The notes: generated by a model from the sequence alone, not told the origin. DNA of 64,000 nucleotides from Pseudomonadales bacterium (GCA_002701845.1 NZXG01000040.1:62001-126000); one strand, 5' to 3'; positions 35,563-44,919 are shown, numbered from the stretch's first letter. Numbers and translations: made by a program.

Positions 35563-36444
35563 TTACTGTTGCAGAAAGGCCATGAATTCCTTGCCCAGCT
35601 GCTGCCGGTTCCAGTTCATTCTCCGCAGCAGCAGGCTCGCAATGCGCTGTTTCTGTTGCCAGGAAATGGGGGCCCGAAACGCCGCCTTGAAGTACTCATA
35701 AAAAGATCGCCACAACGGCAGGATCATCTTCTTCTTTGATGGATCCCAGAACACCACCTGTTTCTCATCATCATGGCGATCGGCGCTGTTGCTCTCCGGG
35801 TGCATGCGCCGGTTGAACAGATATTCCTGCACCTCGAAGAACTTGCCATACAGGCAGAGTTCCCCCACCAGATTCAGGTCGGAAGAGGTGTAGGCCCCCA
35901 TTAGCGCGGTATGCGACAGGGGCTCCCGCCGGATCAGGCCATACATCACGTTCTGGTAACCGATGCTGTCCAGCAGTGCCTGCAGCCGCGCCACCGGTTC
36001 ATCCTGCATCAAATGCAGCTTGTCATCATAATGCTCGAGAAAAACGCCGTTTTCATCGATGATATTGGTCTTGCAGTAGGCCAGCACCACATCCGGTTGC
36101 TCATCCAGTACTTCAATACAGCGCTCGATGAGGGTGGGCTCGATGGGATCGTCGCCATTCTGCCAGCGGAAATACTCGGACGAGGCAGGGGTGAAACAAC
36201 GCTCGTAATTACCCGGTGCGCCCACATTAACCTCATTCTTGATGTACTTGATGCGCGAATCCCGGGCGACGTAATCCTTGCAAATTTCCTGGGTGCGATC
36301 GGTGGAGGCGTTGTCCGAAATATAGAGAATGAAGTCCTCATAGGTCTGGGCGAGTACCGTCTGCAGGGTATGCTCCAGATACCTTTCAGCGTTGTACAGC
36401 GGCATCCCAATACTGACTCGAGGTGTCGGTGATGTTGTTGTCAT
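35563..36444 (-). CDS. GT2 glycosyltransferase
   Basis: This 293-residue GT-A enzyme has VSIGMPLYNAERYLEHTLQT, FILYISDNASTDRTQEIC and YFRWQNGDDPIEPTLIERC as the nucleotide and metal sites. It has no membrane helices. It is on the same strand as the sugar operon but separated from it by 340 bases with a separate promoter, so it may be a distinct transcript. It could use the sugar made by the neighbouring operon, which is inference from position only. Confidence 0.86.
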   Translation of the reverse strand: MTTTSPTPRVSIGMPLYNAERYLEHTLQTVLAQTYEDFILYISDNASTDRTQEICKDYVARDSRIKYIKNEVNVGAPGNYERCFTPASSEYFRWQNGDDPIEPTLIERCIEVLDEQPDVVLAYCKTNIIDENGVFLEHYDDKLHLMQDEPVARLQALLDSIGYQNVMYGLIRREPLSHTALMGAYTSSDLNLVGELCLYGKFFEVQEYLFNRRMHPESNSADRHDDEKQVVFWDPSKKKMILPLWRSFYEYFKAAFRAPISWQQKQRIASLLLRRMNWNRQQLGKEFMAFLQQ

Positions 36445-36857
36445 AGGCTAAAAGCTTCAGATGGCCCCAAAATGATGCAAATGCGATTACGCCAAGTGAT
36501 ACCCGGTTTCCGGCAACCAGTATCAGCTAATGGTTAGCTTAGCTCAAGCCCCGCGCGCTGAGAACCTGGAGCCGGTCCGGGAAACAATAAACCCGCAGTC
36601 GTTCACGCAACCACCCAATTATTTACAATTTGAATCTGCATCAGTGCTTGAGACCGGCTCGGTAAAAACAGCTATAATCAGGCAGTATTTGGTTGGGGCT
36701 CATTGGGGCGTGAGGCATGTGGTAACGGCCTCCACAGCGGGCTTCAGCCGGCACTTGTAAGCTACATTTACAGGCTGCCGTTACATTGATACATATTACG
36801 TATTACATATAGTCACCTGTTATTCACTTATCCATACAATTACTACGAGCCGCTGCT
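36445..36857. other. Divergent intergenic region, 413 bases
   Basis: This holds the plus-strand promoter at 36786-36813 for the methyltransferase gene and must hold the minus-strand promoter for the GT2. The section 36770-36850 is AT-rich. No coding frame with a ribosome-binding site was seen. Confidence 0.4.
36786..36813 (+). promoter_or_regulatory. Sigma-70-like promoter of the C-methyltransferase gene
   Basis: TTGATA (36786-36791) and TATAGT (36808-36813) are separated by 16 bases. Four of six and five of six bases match consensus. A start near 36820 leaves a leader of about 38 bases before ATG 36858. A small TACGTA palindrome lies in the spacer. Confidence 0.55.
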
Positions 36858-38120
36858 ATGAAAGACGCCATTGCACCCAAGCCCCATGGTCAGAAATCAG
36901 GATGCCGGTACTGCGGTGCCCCCCTGCAACACACGTTGGTGGATCTGGGTATGTCGCCGCTGTGTCAGACGCACATTACACCTGAGCAACTCAATCACAT
37001 GGAGCCGTTCTACCCGTTGCATGCCTACGTGTGTGATCAGTGCTGGCTGGTGCAGTTGGAAGAGTTTGTGGCGCCGGGGGATATCTTTTCCGAGTATGCC
37101 TACTTTTCTTCATTTTCCGACAGCTGGGTGGATCATGCCCGGCGTTACGCGGAAAAGATGATAGACCGCTTTGGCTTGAACGAGTCCAGTCAGGTCGTCG
37201 AAATTGCCAGTAATGACGGCTACCTGCTGCAACATTTTGTGCGGCGCAGTGTGCCGGTGCTGGGCATTGAGCCCGCAGCCAATATTGCCAAGGTGGCTAA
37301 CGAAAAAGGCGTCCGCTCCATTGTTCGCTTTCACGGCCGGGAGACCGCCAAAGAGGTGACTGAAACCTATGGCCAGGCGGACCTGTTGCTGGGGAATAAC
37401 GTGCTCGCCCATGTGCCGGATCTGAACGATTTCGTAGCCGGAATGAAGGCCCTGTTGAAACCGGACGGGGTGATCACCATGGAGTTCCCCCATCTGTATC
37501 GACTGATGGAAGAGAATCAGTTTGACACCATTTACCACGAACACTTTTCCTATTTTTCATTTATCGCGGTGCAGCAGGTGTTTGCGGGCCATGGCCTGCA
37601 GATTTTTGATGTGGAGGAGCTGCCCACCCACGGGGGCTCACTGCGCATCTATGCCCAACATGCCGGATTCGAGCGTCCGGTATCCGCAGCCGTTACTGAG
37701 TTGCGCGAGCGGGAATTAAAAGAGGGCTATGACACCCTGGAGCGTTACGCCAATTTCAAAAACCAGGTGGAGGAAACCAAGCGCAAACTGCTGGCGTTTC
37801 TTATCGAGGCGAAGAATCAGGGCAAAAAGATCGTGGGCTATGGGGCGCCCGGCAAGGGCAATACACTGCTTAACTATTGCGGTATTCGCACGGATTTTCT
37901 GGACTTTACCGTGGACCGTAATGATTACAAGCAGAATAAATTTACCCCGGGCACCCATATCCCCATTCTTGACCCGGAAGCCATTCGTGAAGCCCGGCCG
38001 GATTATATTCTGATTCTGCCCTGGAACCTGAAAGAGGAAATCGCCAGTCAGGTGGCTTATACCCGGGAGTGGGGCTGTAAATGCGTGGTGCCGATCCCCG
38101 AAGTTACAGTGCTGGATTGA
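36858..38120 (+). CDS. Sugar C-methyltransferase (TylCIII/NovU-type)
   Basis: This 420-residue SAM-dependent enzyme has the full three-part layout. The N-terminal zinc-binding region has CRYCGAPL and CDQCWLVQL. The central Rossmann methyltransferase has VVEIASNDGYLLQHF and LLGNNVLAHVPDL, with the YHEHFSYFS segment found in sugar 3-C-methyltransferases. The C-terminal part is GYGAPGKGNTLLNY (Methyltransf_14). It probably places a methyl branch on a 4-keto-deoxy sugar nucleotide. With the cytidylyltransferase, SDR and SAF protein it implies a branched-chain sugar in the polymer. It converges with the VCBS gene, 13 bases apart. Confidence 0.88.
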   Translation: MKDAIAPKPHGQKSGCRYCGAPLQHTLVDLGMSPLCQTHITPEQLNHMEPFYPLHAYVCDQCWLVQLEEFVAPGDIFSEYAYFSSFSDSWVDHARRYAEKMIDRFGLNESSQVVEIASNDGYLLQHFVRRSVPVLGIEPAANIAKVANEKGVRSIVRFHGRETAKEVTETYGQADLLLGNNVLAHVPDLNDFVAGMKALLKPDGVITMEFPHLYRLMEENQFDTIYHEHFSYFSFIAVQQVFAGHGLQIFDVEELPTHGGSLRIYAQHAGFERPVSAAVTELRERELKEGYDTLERYANFKNQVEETKRKLLAFLIEAKNQGKKIVGYGAPGKGNTLLNYCGIRTDFLDFTVDRNDYKQNKFTPGTHIPILDPEAIREARPDYILILPWNLKEEIASQVAYTREWGCKCVVPIPEVTVLD

Positions 38121-38133
38121 GTGTGGAGCGCGG

Positions 38134-40464
38134 TTAGCGGGGTTGCCCCGGGTTTTCGTACAGCAGCACCCGGTGGTGACTCCAGCCGATGGAGACGATG
38201 TCGTTGTCGCCATCGTTATCGATATCCACGCTGAGCGCGCCGTCGTGATGTTCGTCCCCCTGATAGACCAGGTGTGGGGCCCATTGGTCGCCACCGGTGT
38301 TCTCCAGCCAGAACAAACGGGCGGCGTCCGCTGCTTTCAGATTGTGTTCTCCCACCACGATATCCTGATCGAGATCAGCGTCGATATCGGCCACTCCGAG
38401 ACTCATGGGTCCGATGAGCTGCCGGCTGACGGTATGCTCCCGCCAGCTATCCGGCGGGGTATCCGTTGCTTCATACCAGGCCAGTAATCCCGGTTCGCTG
38501 ATGGCCTGATAACCCACCACCACATCCATCCGGCCATCGCCATTGATATCGGCCACCTCATTGCGATCGGGATCCAGATGATTGTGGATAACGGTGTGCC
38601 GCTGCCAGCGGTTGGTGGTCCGCTCCTGGTGTAGCCACTGCGTGCCCAGCAGGATGTCCTGAAGTCCATCCTCATCCAGATCGGTGATGCTGAGGTCCTC
38701 GGCCTGGGAAAATTCCGACAGTTGTTTCAGCTTCCAGGTACCGGTGGCCGGGTCGCGGGGAATGATCAATGCCTCCAGTGGCATGGCGGGATCATGCCAG
38801 GATAGTACCAGCTTGTTATCGTCACTTTGGCCACGGCGAGCGGGCAACAGGCCGGCGCCCTGGAGAAAATCCCCGCTGCTGGATTCGATATTTGAGTGTA
38901 ATTTGAAGTGGCCGTGGCCGTCGTTTTCCCCCCAGACAAAGCCGGTGATCCGGCGGTAGGGGTCGCGGTCGCTGAGTCCCAGTTTGAACAGGGCCCGGTC
39001 CACCAGGGTGGGTAAGGTCGGCAGGTCGCGCCAGTCCGTGGCCACAAAATCCAGGTCGCCGTCCCGATCCAGATCCTCAATCACGGCCACGTTGCCTGCC
39101 CGGTTGCCCAGGGCATGCCGCTGCCAGACTTGCAAGGGGGGCTCCGGCTGCTGATACCAGTATCCGCCGGTAACGATATCCTTGCGGGAATCTCCGTTGA
39201 GGTCCGCGGCGTAAACAAATAACGCCTTATCGGGGCGCTGGTGGTCGATGACGTGGCGCTGCCATAGTTGTTGGTCGGAGGCCTGATTCAGCCACACCCT
39301 TACGGGATAATCTGCCTCCGGCTCTTCGACCTGCCAGTTAACCCCCACCAGATCCACGTCCAGGTCGTTATCCAGATCGCCGGCCTGCAGGCTGTGGCCG
39401 CCTACCGTGGATATAACGTGTTTTTGCCAGGGTTGTCCCGTCTGGTTTTCGTACCACTTCACCTCGTCCGGGTCGGCGCCCTGGTGCATTTGCGCGGTAA
39501 GCACGTCCATATCCCCGTCCCGATCCACATCCGCCGCCGCGATAAAGTGATAGACCGCTTCCACATCGTTGTCTATCACGTGCTGCTTCCAATCTTTACT
39601 GTCACCATGGGGCGCCTCAAACCAGGCAATCCGGTAACGCTGTCCGGCTTCCTCGGCGGGGCTCAGCACCACATCCGGCTGCTGGTCACCGTTGAAATCC
39701 GCGACGCTGATATAGACATCGGGCCATTCCCAGTCCGTGGCATATGAGTGTGCTTTCCAGTTCGGTTCCGGTGTGCCGCAGAATGGGTTCTCCAGCCAGA
39801 CGGCGTTCACCACGATATCCGAACATCCGTCCCCATTCATGTCCGCCATGGCCAACCCCTCGCCCTGGGGTGCTGGCACTGGTTGCGGCAACCAGCGGCC
39901 TTCAGGCTGTTGCAGCCAGAGATCCACATAATCCCCGGAGTCGTGGCCAAACAGCCGCTGATCCCGGGCAATGACATCCGCCAGCCCATTCCCATCGATA
40001 TCGGCCACTTCCACATCATGGTAACGTTTGTCCGTGACCTGGTGGGCAACCCAATCCGGATTGCGCAGCCAGAAGATCCCCTCATCGGCAGTGATCAGCA
40101 CGTCCTGTCTACCGTCTTGATCCATATCCGCCACCGCCAGATCCGTGCGGATGTGAAAATCCTCGCTGATCAGATGCTTTTCCCAGGTGGGGCTTTGGTA
40201 CCAAACCAGTGTGCCACCCCGGGGATAGGGTTTGAGGCCCAGTTTATTCCAGACTTTTTGCATAAAGCCGGGTTTCACGGAGAGGTGGCCACCCACCACA
40301 ATGTCCGGACGACCGTCGCCGTTAATGTCGCCGAGAGTTTTGCCCCAGGGGGCAAGGGGCCCCTGGGGATCGATGACAGTTTCATGAAAGCTGCCGTTGG
40401 CATTACAGAATAAAGGTGAAGCGAACAAAAGTGCTGCGAGGAAAGCGATTCGACAGGTGTTCAT
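38134..40464 (-). CDS. Secreted FG-GAP/VCBS-repeat beta-propeller protein
   Basis: This 776-residue protein has a signal peptide (MNTCRIAFLAALLFASPLFC, cut near NA). About thirteen calcium-binding DxDxDG-like loops follow, for example GDINGDGRPDIVVG, ADMDQDGRQDVLI, EDLDRDGDLDFVA, ADINGDGRMDVVVG and VDIDNDGDNDIVS. Between them WYQSP, WLENP and WQRHVI strands alternate, as in integrin-alpha/VCBS propellers. It is probably exported and may bind calcium and polysaccharide. No catalytic motif was found. The start at 40464 is chosen because it begins the signal peptide; an upstream in-frame start would add a 30-residue polar leader. Confidence 0.82.
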   Translation of the reverse strand: MNTCRIAFLAALLFASPLFCNANGSFHETVIDPQGPLAPWGKTLGDINGDGRPDIVVGGHLSVKPGFMQKVWNKLGLKPYPRGGTLVWYQSPTWEKHLISEDFHIRTDLAVADMDQDGRQDVLITADEGIFWLRNPDWVAHQVTDKRYHDVEVADIDGNGLADVIARDQRLFGHDSGDYVDLWLQQPEGRWLPQPVPAPQGEGLAMADMNGDGCSDIVVNAVWLENPFCGTPEPNWKAHSYATDWEWPDVYISVADFNGDQQPDVVLSPAEEAGQRYRIAWFEAPHGDSKDWKQHVIDNDVEAVYHFIAAADVDRDGDMDVLTAQMHQGADPDEVKWYENQTGQPWQKHVISTVGGHSLQAGDLDNDLDVDLVGVNWQVEEPEADYPVRVWLNQASDQQLWQRHVIDHQRPDKALFVYAADLNGDSRKDIVTGGYWYQQPEPPLQVWQRHALGNRAGNVAVIEDLDRDGDLDFVATDWRDLPTLPTLVDRALFKLGLSDRDPYRRITGFVWGENDGHGHFKLHSNIESSSGDFLQGAGLLPARRGQSDDNKLVLSWHDPAMPLEALIIPRDPATGTWKLKQLSEFSQAEDLSITDLDEDGLQDILLGTQWLHQERTTNRWQRHTVIHNHLDPDRNEVADINGDGRMDVVVGYQAISEPGLLAWYEATDTPPDSWREHTVSRQLIGPMSLGVADIDADLDQDIVVGEHNLKAADAARLFWLENTGGDQWAPHLVYQGDEHHDGALSVDIDNDGDNDIVSIGWSHHRVLLYENPGQPR

Positions 40465-40580
40465 AGCGCAATTCCCGGAAGTCGCTGGAACAGGCGACAG
40501 TTTACTATCGTTCGTGTTGCAATTCATCTTGCTTTGCGCCGGCCGGGGTGCCACTCTTGCGTCTCGCCGCTCTGGTCTGC

Positions 40581-40639
40581 AGTGGCTATTGGTTAATAGT
40601 GGCTTTGGTTAATAGTGGCTTTGGTCCAAAGTGGCGCTG
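40581..40639 (+). repeat. Degenerate 16-base tandem repeat
   Basis: Three units starting AGTGGCT (40581, 40598 and 40614; 17, 16 and 16 bases long) and a truncated fourth at 40630 lie in tandem. The first two share GGTTAAT at their ends. They sit 60-120 bases upstream of the flippase ATG, in the divergent region with the VCBS gene. Replication slippage or a repeated operator are both possible. Confidence 0.7.
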
Positions 40640-40697
40640 AGCAAAAGGCAGTAAGAGTTTTTCTGCCGGCACCCATCCAGCAAAAGTACCACAATTC

Positions 40698-42146
40698 ATG
40701 TCATTAGTTCGTAAAGCTGTGTTTCTTTCAGCACTGAATCAATACGCGGTGCAGGCAATCAGTATAGTAACCACTGCGGTGATCTCCCGCTTGCTGGCCC
40801 CGGAAGAGGTCGGCGTGTTTGCCGTGGCGGTTTCTATCTGTTTTCTGGCCTCATCGATTCGCTCTTTCGGAGTGGGCGAATACGTTGTGCGGGAAAAAAC
40901 CCTCGACAAACAGTCGATGAAACCCGTGCTGGGTGTGATGCTGACCATGTCCTGGGGGCTGGGGCTGCTGTTGATGGCGGCTGCGCCTTTTATCGCCAGA
41001 TTTTATGCACAGCCGGAATTGACCTATGTCCTCTGGATCATCGTCGGGCAGTTCTTTCTGGCGCCTTATATCAGTGTGCCTTATGCCTTGTTGGCGCGGG
41101 AACTGTCCTTTGATCTGATTATGAGGGTGGACCTGATGGGTAGCCTGGTCAGATCACTGGTGTCCATGGCGCTGGCGTATCAGGGCTTCAGTTACTATTC
41201 ACTGGCCTGGGGGGTGCTGTGCGGGGTATTGACTCAGTTCCTGATTATTTCCCTGATCAGACCCCAGCTTATGCCCTGGATGCCGTCCCTCCATGGCATT
41301 GGCAGAATTGCCCGGGCCGGCGTTTCCATCACCCTCAGTAAAACACTGGAGAGCTCTTCGGAAAACAGCAGCGATCTGATTCTGGGCCGCCTGGCGAATA
41401 TGAACGATGTGGGTATTTTCTCCAGGGGGCTGGGGTTAATACTGTTTTTGCAGAATCTGCTGGTGAAGGCGGTGAGCCCGGTGGCTTTGCCCCACCTGGC
41501 CCAGGTCAAACGGGAGGGGGGCGCAGTGGGGGAGGCATATCTGCAAGCCGTGTCTCTGGTGGGCGCCTTTGCCCTGCCGTTGTTCGCGGTGGTCAACATC
41601 GCGGATTATTCCATGATACATGCCCTGTTCGGTGACCAATGGGATCAGTCGGTGCAGATTGCATCGGCACTGACCTTTTGGGCCATGTTTCAGGCGCTGC
41701 ATTGTTTTATGCGTCAGGCACTGCTGACCGCGGGTAAGGAGCGCTGGGTGTTGATGTATGAAGTGGTGTCTTTTGTCAGCAAGGCGGCGCTAATCGTGCT
41801 GTTAATTCCGCGGGGTTTGGAGTCCGTGGCCTGGGGTATTGTGATCTCCGGCGCCATTGATTTCGCGATGGCGTCGCTGTTGATTTATCTGGCCTATGGC
41901 ATCACTCCTTTACAGGTGCTGCAGCGCATGGGGTCCAATATCCTGGTGGCGCTGTTGTGCTGGACCGTGCTTAAAGCGTCCACGGTGTATCTGGATCTGC
42001 ATGCCATGAACCCATGGCTGGCATTGCTGGTGATTGGTGCGATGATGGTGCCGGTGTGGCTGGTGGGCATTCATATTACCAGGAGCCCGGCCCGAAGCCT
42101 GGTGTTTGAATTGCTGGGGAAATGGAAACGACCGGGGCGGCCTTGA
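40698..42146 (+). CDS. Wzx-type polysaccharide flippase, second copy
   Basis: This 482-residue MOP-superfamily protein has about fourteen helices. It is clearly paralogous to the flippase at 27589: both have NQYA/GQYA at the start, IFSRGLG/LFSRGLG, LPHLAQVKREGG/LPHLSEVRRSGG and FGDQWD. Codon usage looks more GC-rich than in the first copy. Two flippases in one locus suggest two lipid-linked products or a replaced older gene. Its stop codon lies in the loop of an 11-bp hairpin (42132-42159). Confidence 0.87.
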   Translation: MSLVRKAVFLSALNQYAVQAISIVTTAVISRLLAPEEVGVFAVAVSICFLASSIRSFGVGEYVVREKTLDKQSMKPVLGVMLTMSWGLGLLLMAAAPFIARFYAQPELTYVLWIIVGQFFLAPYISVPYALLARELSFDLIMRVDLMGSLVRSLVSMALAYQGFSYYSLAWGVLCGVLTQFLIISLIRPQLMPWMPSLHGIGRIARAGVSITLSKTLESSSENSSDLILGRLANMNDVGIFSRGLGLILFLQNLLVKAVSPVALPHLAQVKREGGAVGEAYLQAVSLVGAFALPLFAVVNIADYSMIHALFGDQWDQSVQIASALTFWAMFQALHCFMRQALLTAGKERWVLMYEVVSFVSKAALIVLLIPRGLESVAWGIVISGAIDFAMASLLIYLAYGITPLQVLQRMGSNILVALLCWTVLKASTVYLDLHAMNPWLALLVIGAMMVPVWLVGIHITRSPARSLVFELLGKWKRPGRP

Positions 42147-42159
42147 TCGGCCGCCCCGG
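42132..42159. terminator. Probable bidirectional terminator hairpin
   Basis: CCGGGGCGGCC at 42132-42142 is matched exactly by GGCCGCCCCGG at 42149-42159 with a six-base loop holding the flippase stop codon. It lies between convergent genes. Neither side has a strong T tract, so termination strength is uncertain, but the 11-bp GC stem is very stable. Confidence 0.55.
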
Positions 42160-42168
42160 CAGACAGGG

Positions 42169-44919
42169 TTAGTTTACCGTGATCTGGTAGGCGCTGGACT
42201 TGTCACTTTCCAGACCGGTGGTATCCACTGTGCTCACACTGATCAAATACACGCCCGGAGCCAGCTCGATGATGGCTTCGGTGGTAGTGCCGGAGGTGGT
42301 TTCTTTCAGCTCGAACGTGCTGGCATCCGCCGCCCGGGCATATACCTTATATCCCTGAATATCCAGCGGATCCAGAATGGAGCCGTCTGCCCGGCTGTCC
42401 GGCGCCTGCCAGGTAATCAGCAGAGTGCGGGCCTCGATGTCCATCACCGTCAGGCTGGCGCTCTGGGAAATCGCTTCCGAGCCGGCGTTACTGACCACAC
42501 AGTGGTAATCGCCCTCATCAGCCGCCGCCACCGAGTTGATCACCAGGGCGCCCGGGTCGGAGCCGGTCAGCCACAGGGCGCCATTGTGATAGCAGGCATA
42601 CTGCAGGGGCCCATTGCCGCTGGCGGCGATATCCAGCACAAAGCTGTCACCCACGCTGAGCATCTGGCTGGCGGGCTGCTTGGTGATGCGCACCTTCTCC
42701 AGCACCGACACAGTCACGGCGTTACAGGCGACGGAATTGACTCCGTTGGCCACCACGCAGCGGTATTGGCCGGCCTGCTCCAGGGTCAGGGGGTTAAGGG
42801 TGAGGGTGCTGGTGTCCGTGGCTACCTCGGTGTCGTTGAAGTACCAGGTAACCCGGGTGTCGCTGCCACCGTTATGGGCCACGCTCAGAGTCACGGATTC
42901 GTCCTCGTAGGCGGTGGCGCCGCTGGGCTGACTGGTGATGGCCACACGGCCATTGATGCTGATGCTGAAACTGTTGCAGTCGGCGCTGCTGTGGTCGTTC
43001 CAGACCCGGCAGCTGTATGTGCCGGCATCACTCGCCGCCAGTTCGCTGAAGCTGAGGGTTGCACTGTTAACCCCCAGGCTTTGCCCGTCTTTGCGCCACT
43101 CGTAGTTCAGGTTGTCGCCGCTGGCCTCCAGCCGCAGGCTCAGGCTGGCGCCTTCGTCGGCCTGGGTGTTACCGGGCTGGCTGGTGATGCGCACCCCATC
43201 GCTGACGCTCACCGTCACCGGATTACAGGTGACGCTGCTGATGTCGTTGCTGACCTGGCAGGTGTACTGCCCCGCCTGTTCCGGGTTGATATTGTTAAGG
43301 GCGAGGCTGGCACCGGAACCCACCACGGAGCCGTTAAACAGCCATTCGATGCTGGGTTCGGGATCGCCGGTGGCCACCACGCTGAGGGTGACGCTGCCGC
43401 CTTCATAGGTGGATTGAGCGCTGGGTTGTGTGGTAATGGCCACCGGACTTTGCACGGTAAGGCGGAAACTGTCACAGCGGGCGCTGCCGCCGGCGTTGTA
43501 GGCGCGACAGCCGTAGTTGCCCTCATCCAGTTCCCGCACCGAGGCGAAACTGAGGCTACTACCGGTGCCGGGGATTACCTGGCCGTCTTTGGTCCATTCG
43601 TATTGCAGATTGTCACCCTCGGCACTGAGGCTGAAGCTGACACTGTCACCGGCTTCAACGGTCTGACTGCTGGGGGAGCGGGTGATACGCACGGATTCCA
43701 GCACGGTGACGGTGGCGCTCTGACTGGCGGCGCTGGATACCGAGTTGCCAATGACACAGCGATAACGGCCCGCCACCGCAGCGGACACATCGGTAAACCG
43801 CAGGGTATTGGCGCTGGGGGCCCCCAGGTTTTGCCAGCCGCTGCCGGTCCATTTTTGCCAGGTGAAACTGATGGGGCCATCGCCACTGGTGCCGATCACC
43901 AGCTCTCCGCTCTGACCGGCATAGAGGCTGATGTCACCGGGCTGCACGGTGACGCTGACCGGGCCCCGTACCGACAATTGCGCCGCGCTGGAGCGGGCGG
44001 TCAGGTTATCCTGGTTGCTGACTATCGCATAGTACAGACTGGCGTCGGCGGCACCGACGTTCTGCACCACCAGTTGGGGGCTGCGCGCACCCTGGAACTT
44101 GCCGTTGTCGCTCAAGGCGCTGCCGGCCTTGAACCACTGATAGGCCAGATTGCCATGCCCGCTGGCGGCCACCTGGAAACTCACCGTGTCACCGGCGCTC
44201 ACCAGTTGGCTTTCGGGATTGGCGGTGATCACCACCGGTGACTTGAGGTTGATACGACTGGTGCGGGAAACCTTCTGGCCGCCGCCGTTTTTCACCTTGA
44301 CCCGGTATTGCTTGCGGGTGCTGGTGCTGACGTTGTCCACCACCAGGGTGTCACCGGTGGCGTCCAGGGTGGTCCAGCCGGTAAGGCCGCGGCTTTCCCA
44401 CTGATATTCCAGTTCGTCACCGCTGGCGCCGACGCTGAAACGGGCGGTGCCCCCCGGATACACCGCCACATCGGCGGGCTCTTTGGTGATTTCCGGCAGA
44501 CCGTTCACCAGTAGCTGTGCCGCTGCGCTGACGGACTCGGTGGGGTTGCTGATTTCCACTTTGTAGGTACCGGCGTCGCTGGCGGCGGCAATGGTAAAGC
44601 TGAGGCTGGGGGCGGTGGCGCCGGGTATGGCCACATTATTGTGGTACCACTGATAGCTGAGGCTGGCTTCACTGCTGGCGGTCACCGCAAACGTGGCGGT
44701 CTGGCCAGGATAGCCCAGCAGGTCGGCGGGGGCTGCATTGATCTGAATGGGCTGGAATTCGGGCTCTTCCGGCTCGGCCCGTTGCGGGGCTTCGGCCGCC
44801 ACGCTGGTGTCAGGATCGCTGCTGTCGGACGCATACAGCTTGTCCAGCTCCTTACACGCGTTCACCATCGGCAGCGACACCGCCAATAGCACCCCCAATA
44901 GCGCTCGTTTTGTCAGCAT
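42169..44919 (-). CDS. Lipoprotein with nine Ig-like domains and a C-terminal FN3-like domain
   Basis: This 916-residue lipoprotein has the signal peptide MLTKRALLGVLLAVSLPM with lipobox VNAC, so it is anchored in a membrane. A 40-residue acidic linker is followed by nine Ig-like modules of 80-95 residues (each with a YxW core and an AGxY strand) and a C-terminal FN3-like domain (IQGYKVYARAADAS, YLISVSTVDTTGLES). In modules 5-8 the cysteines sit as C-x9-11-C in adjacent strands (for example TCQVSNDISSVTC) rather than in the usual B/F positions. Module 9 has YACYHNG where others have YxWYxxG. It is divergent from a smaller relative at 45329. Probably an adhesin or matrix-binding protein, by inference. 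Confidence 0.85.
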   Translation of the reverse strand: MLTKRALLGVLLAVSLPMVNACKELDKLYASDSSDPDTSVAAEAPQRAEPEEPEFQPIQINAAPADLLGYPGQTATFAVTASSEASLSYQWYHNNVAIPGATAPSLSFTIAAASDAGTYKVEISNPTESVSAAAQLLVNGLPEITKEPADVAVYPGGTARFSVGASGDELEYQWESRGLTGWTTLDATGDTLVVDNVSTSTRKQYRVKVKNGGGQKVSRTSRINLKSPVVITANPESQLVSAGDTVSFQVAASGHGNLAYQWFKAGSALSDNGKFQGARSPQLVVQNVGAADASLYYAIVSNQDNLTARSSAAQLSVRGPVSVTVQPGDISLYAGQSGELVIGTSGDGPISFTWQKWTGSGWQNLGAPSANTLRFTDVSAAVAGRYRCVIGNSVSSAASQSATVTVLESVRITRSPSSQTVEAGDSVSFSLSAEGDNLQYEWTKDGQVIPGTGSSLSFASVRELDEGNYGCRAYNAGGSARCDSFRLTVQSPVAITTQPSAQSTYEGGSVTLSVVATGDPEPSIEWLFNGSVVGSGASLALNNINPEQAGQYTCQVSNDISSVTCNPVTVSVSDGVRITSQPGNTQADEGASLSLRLEASGDNLNYEWRKDGQSLGVNSATLSFSELAASDAGTYSCRVWNDHSSADCNSFSISINGRVAITSQPSGATAYEDESVTLSVAHNGGSDTRVTWYFNDTEVATDTSTLTLNPLTLEQAGQYRCVVANGVNSVACNAVTVSVLEKVRITKQPASQMLSVGDSFVLDIAASGNGPLQYACYHNGALWLTGSDPGALVINSVAAADEGDYHCVVSNAGSEAISQSASLTVMDIEARTLLITWQAPDSRADGSILDPLDIQGYKVYARAADASTFELKETTSGTTTEAIIELAPGVYLISVSTVDTTGLESDKSSAYQITVN

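Noticed and set aside
42106-44241. Long plus-strand open frame opposite the large Ig lipoprotein
   Set aside because: It is a mirror of a repetitive GC-rich gene with rare stops in this frame. The protein would be low-complexity Gly/Ala/His and lacks a start with a ribosome-binding site, while the minus-strand product has a lipobox and clear domains.
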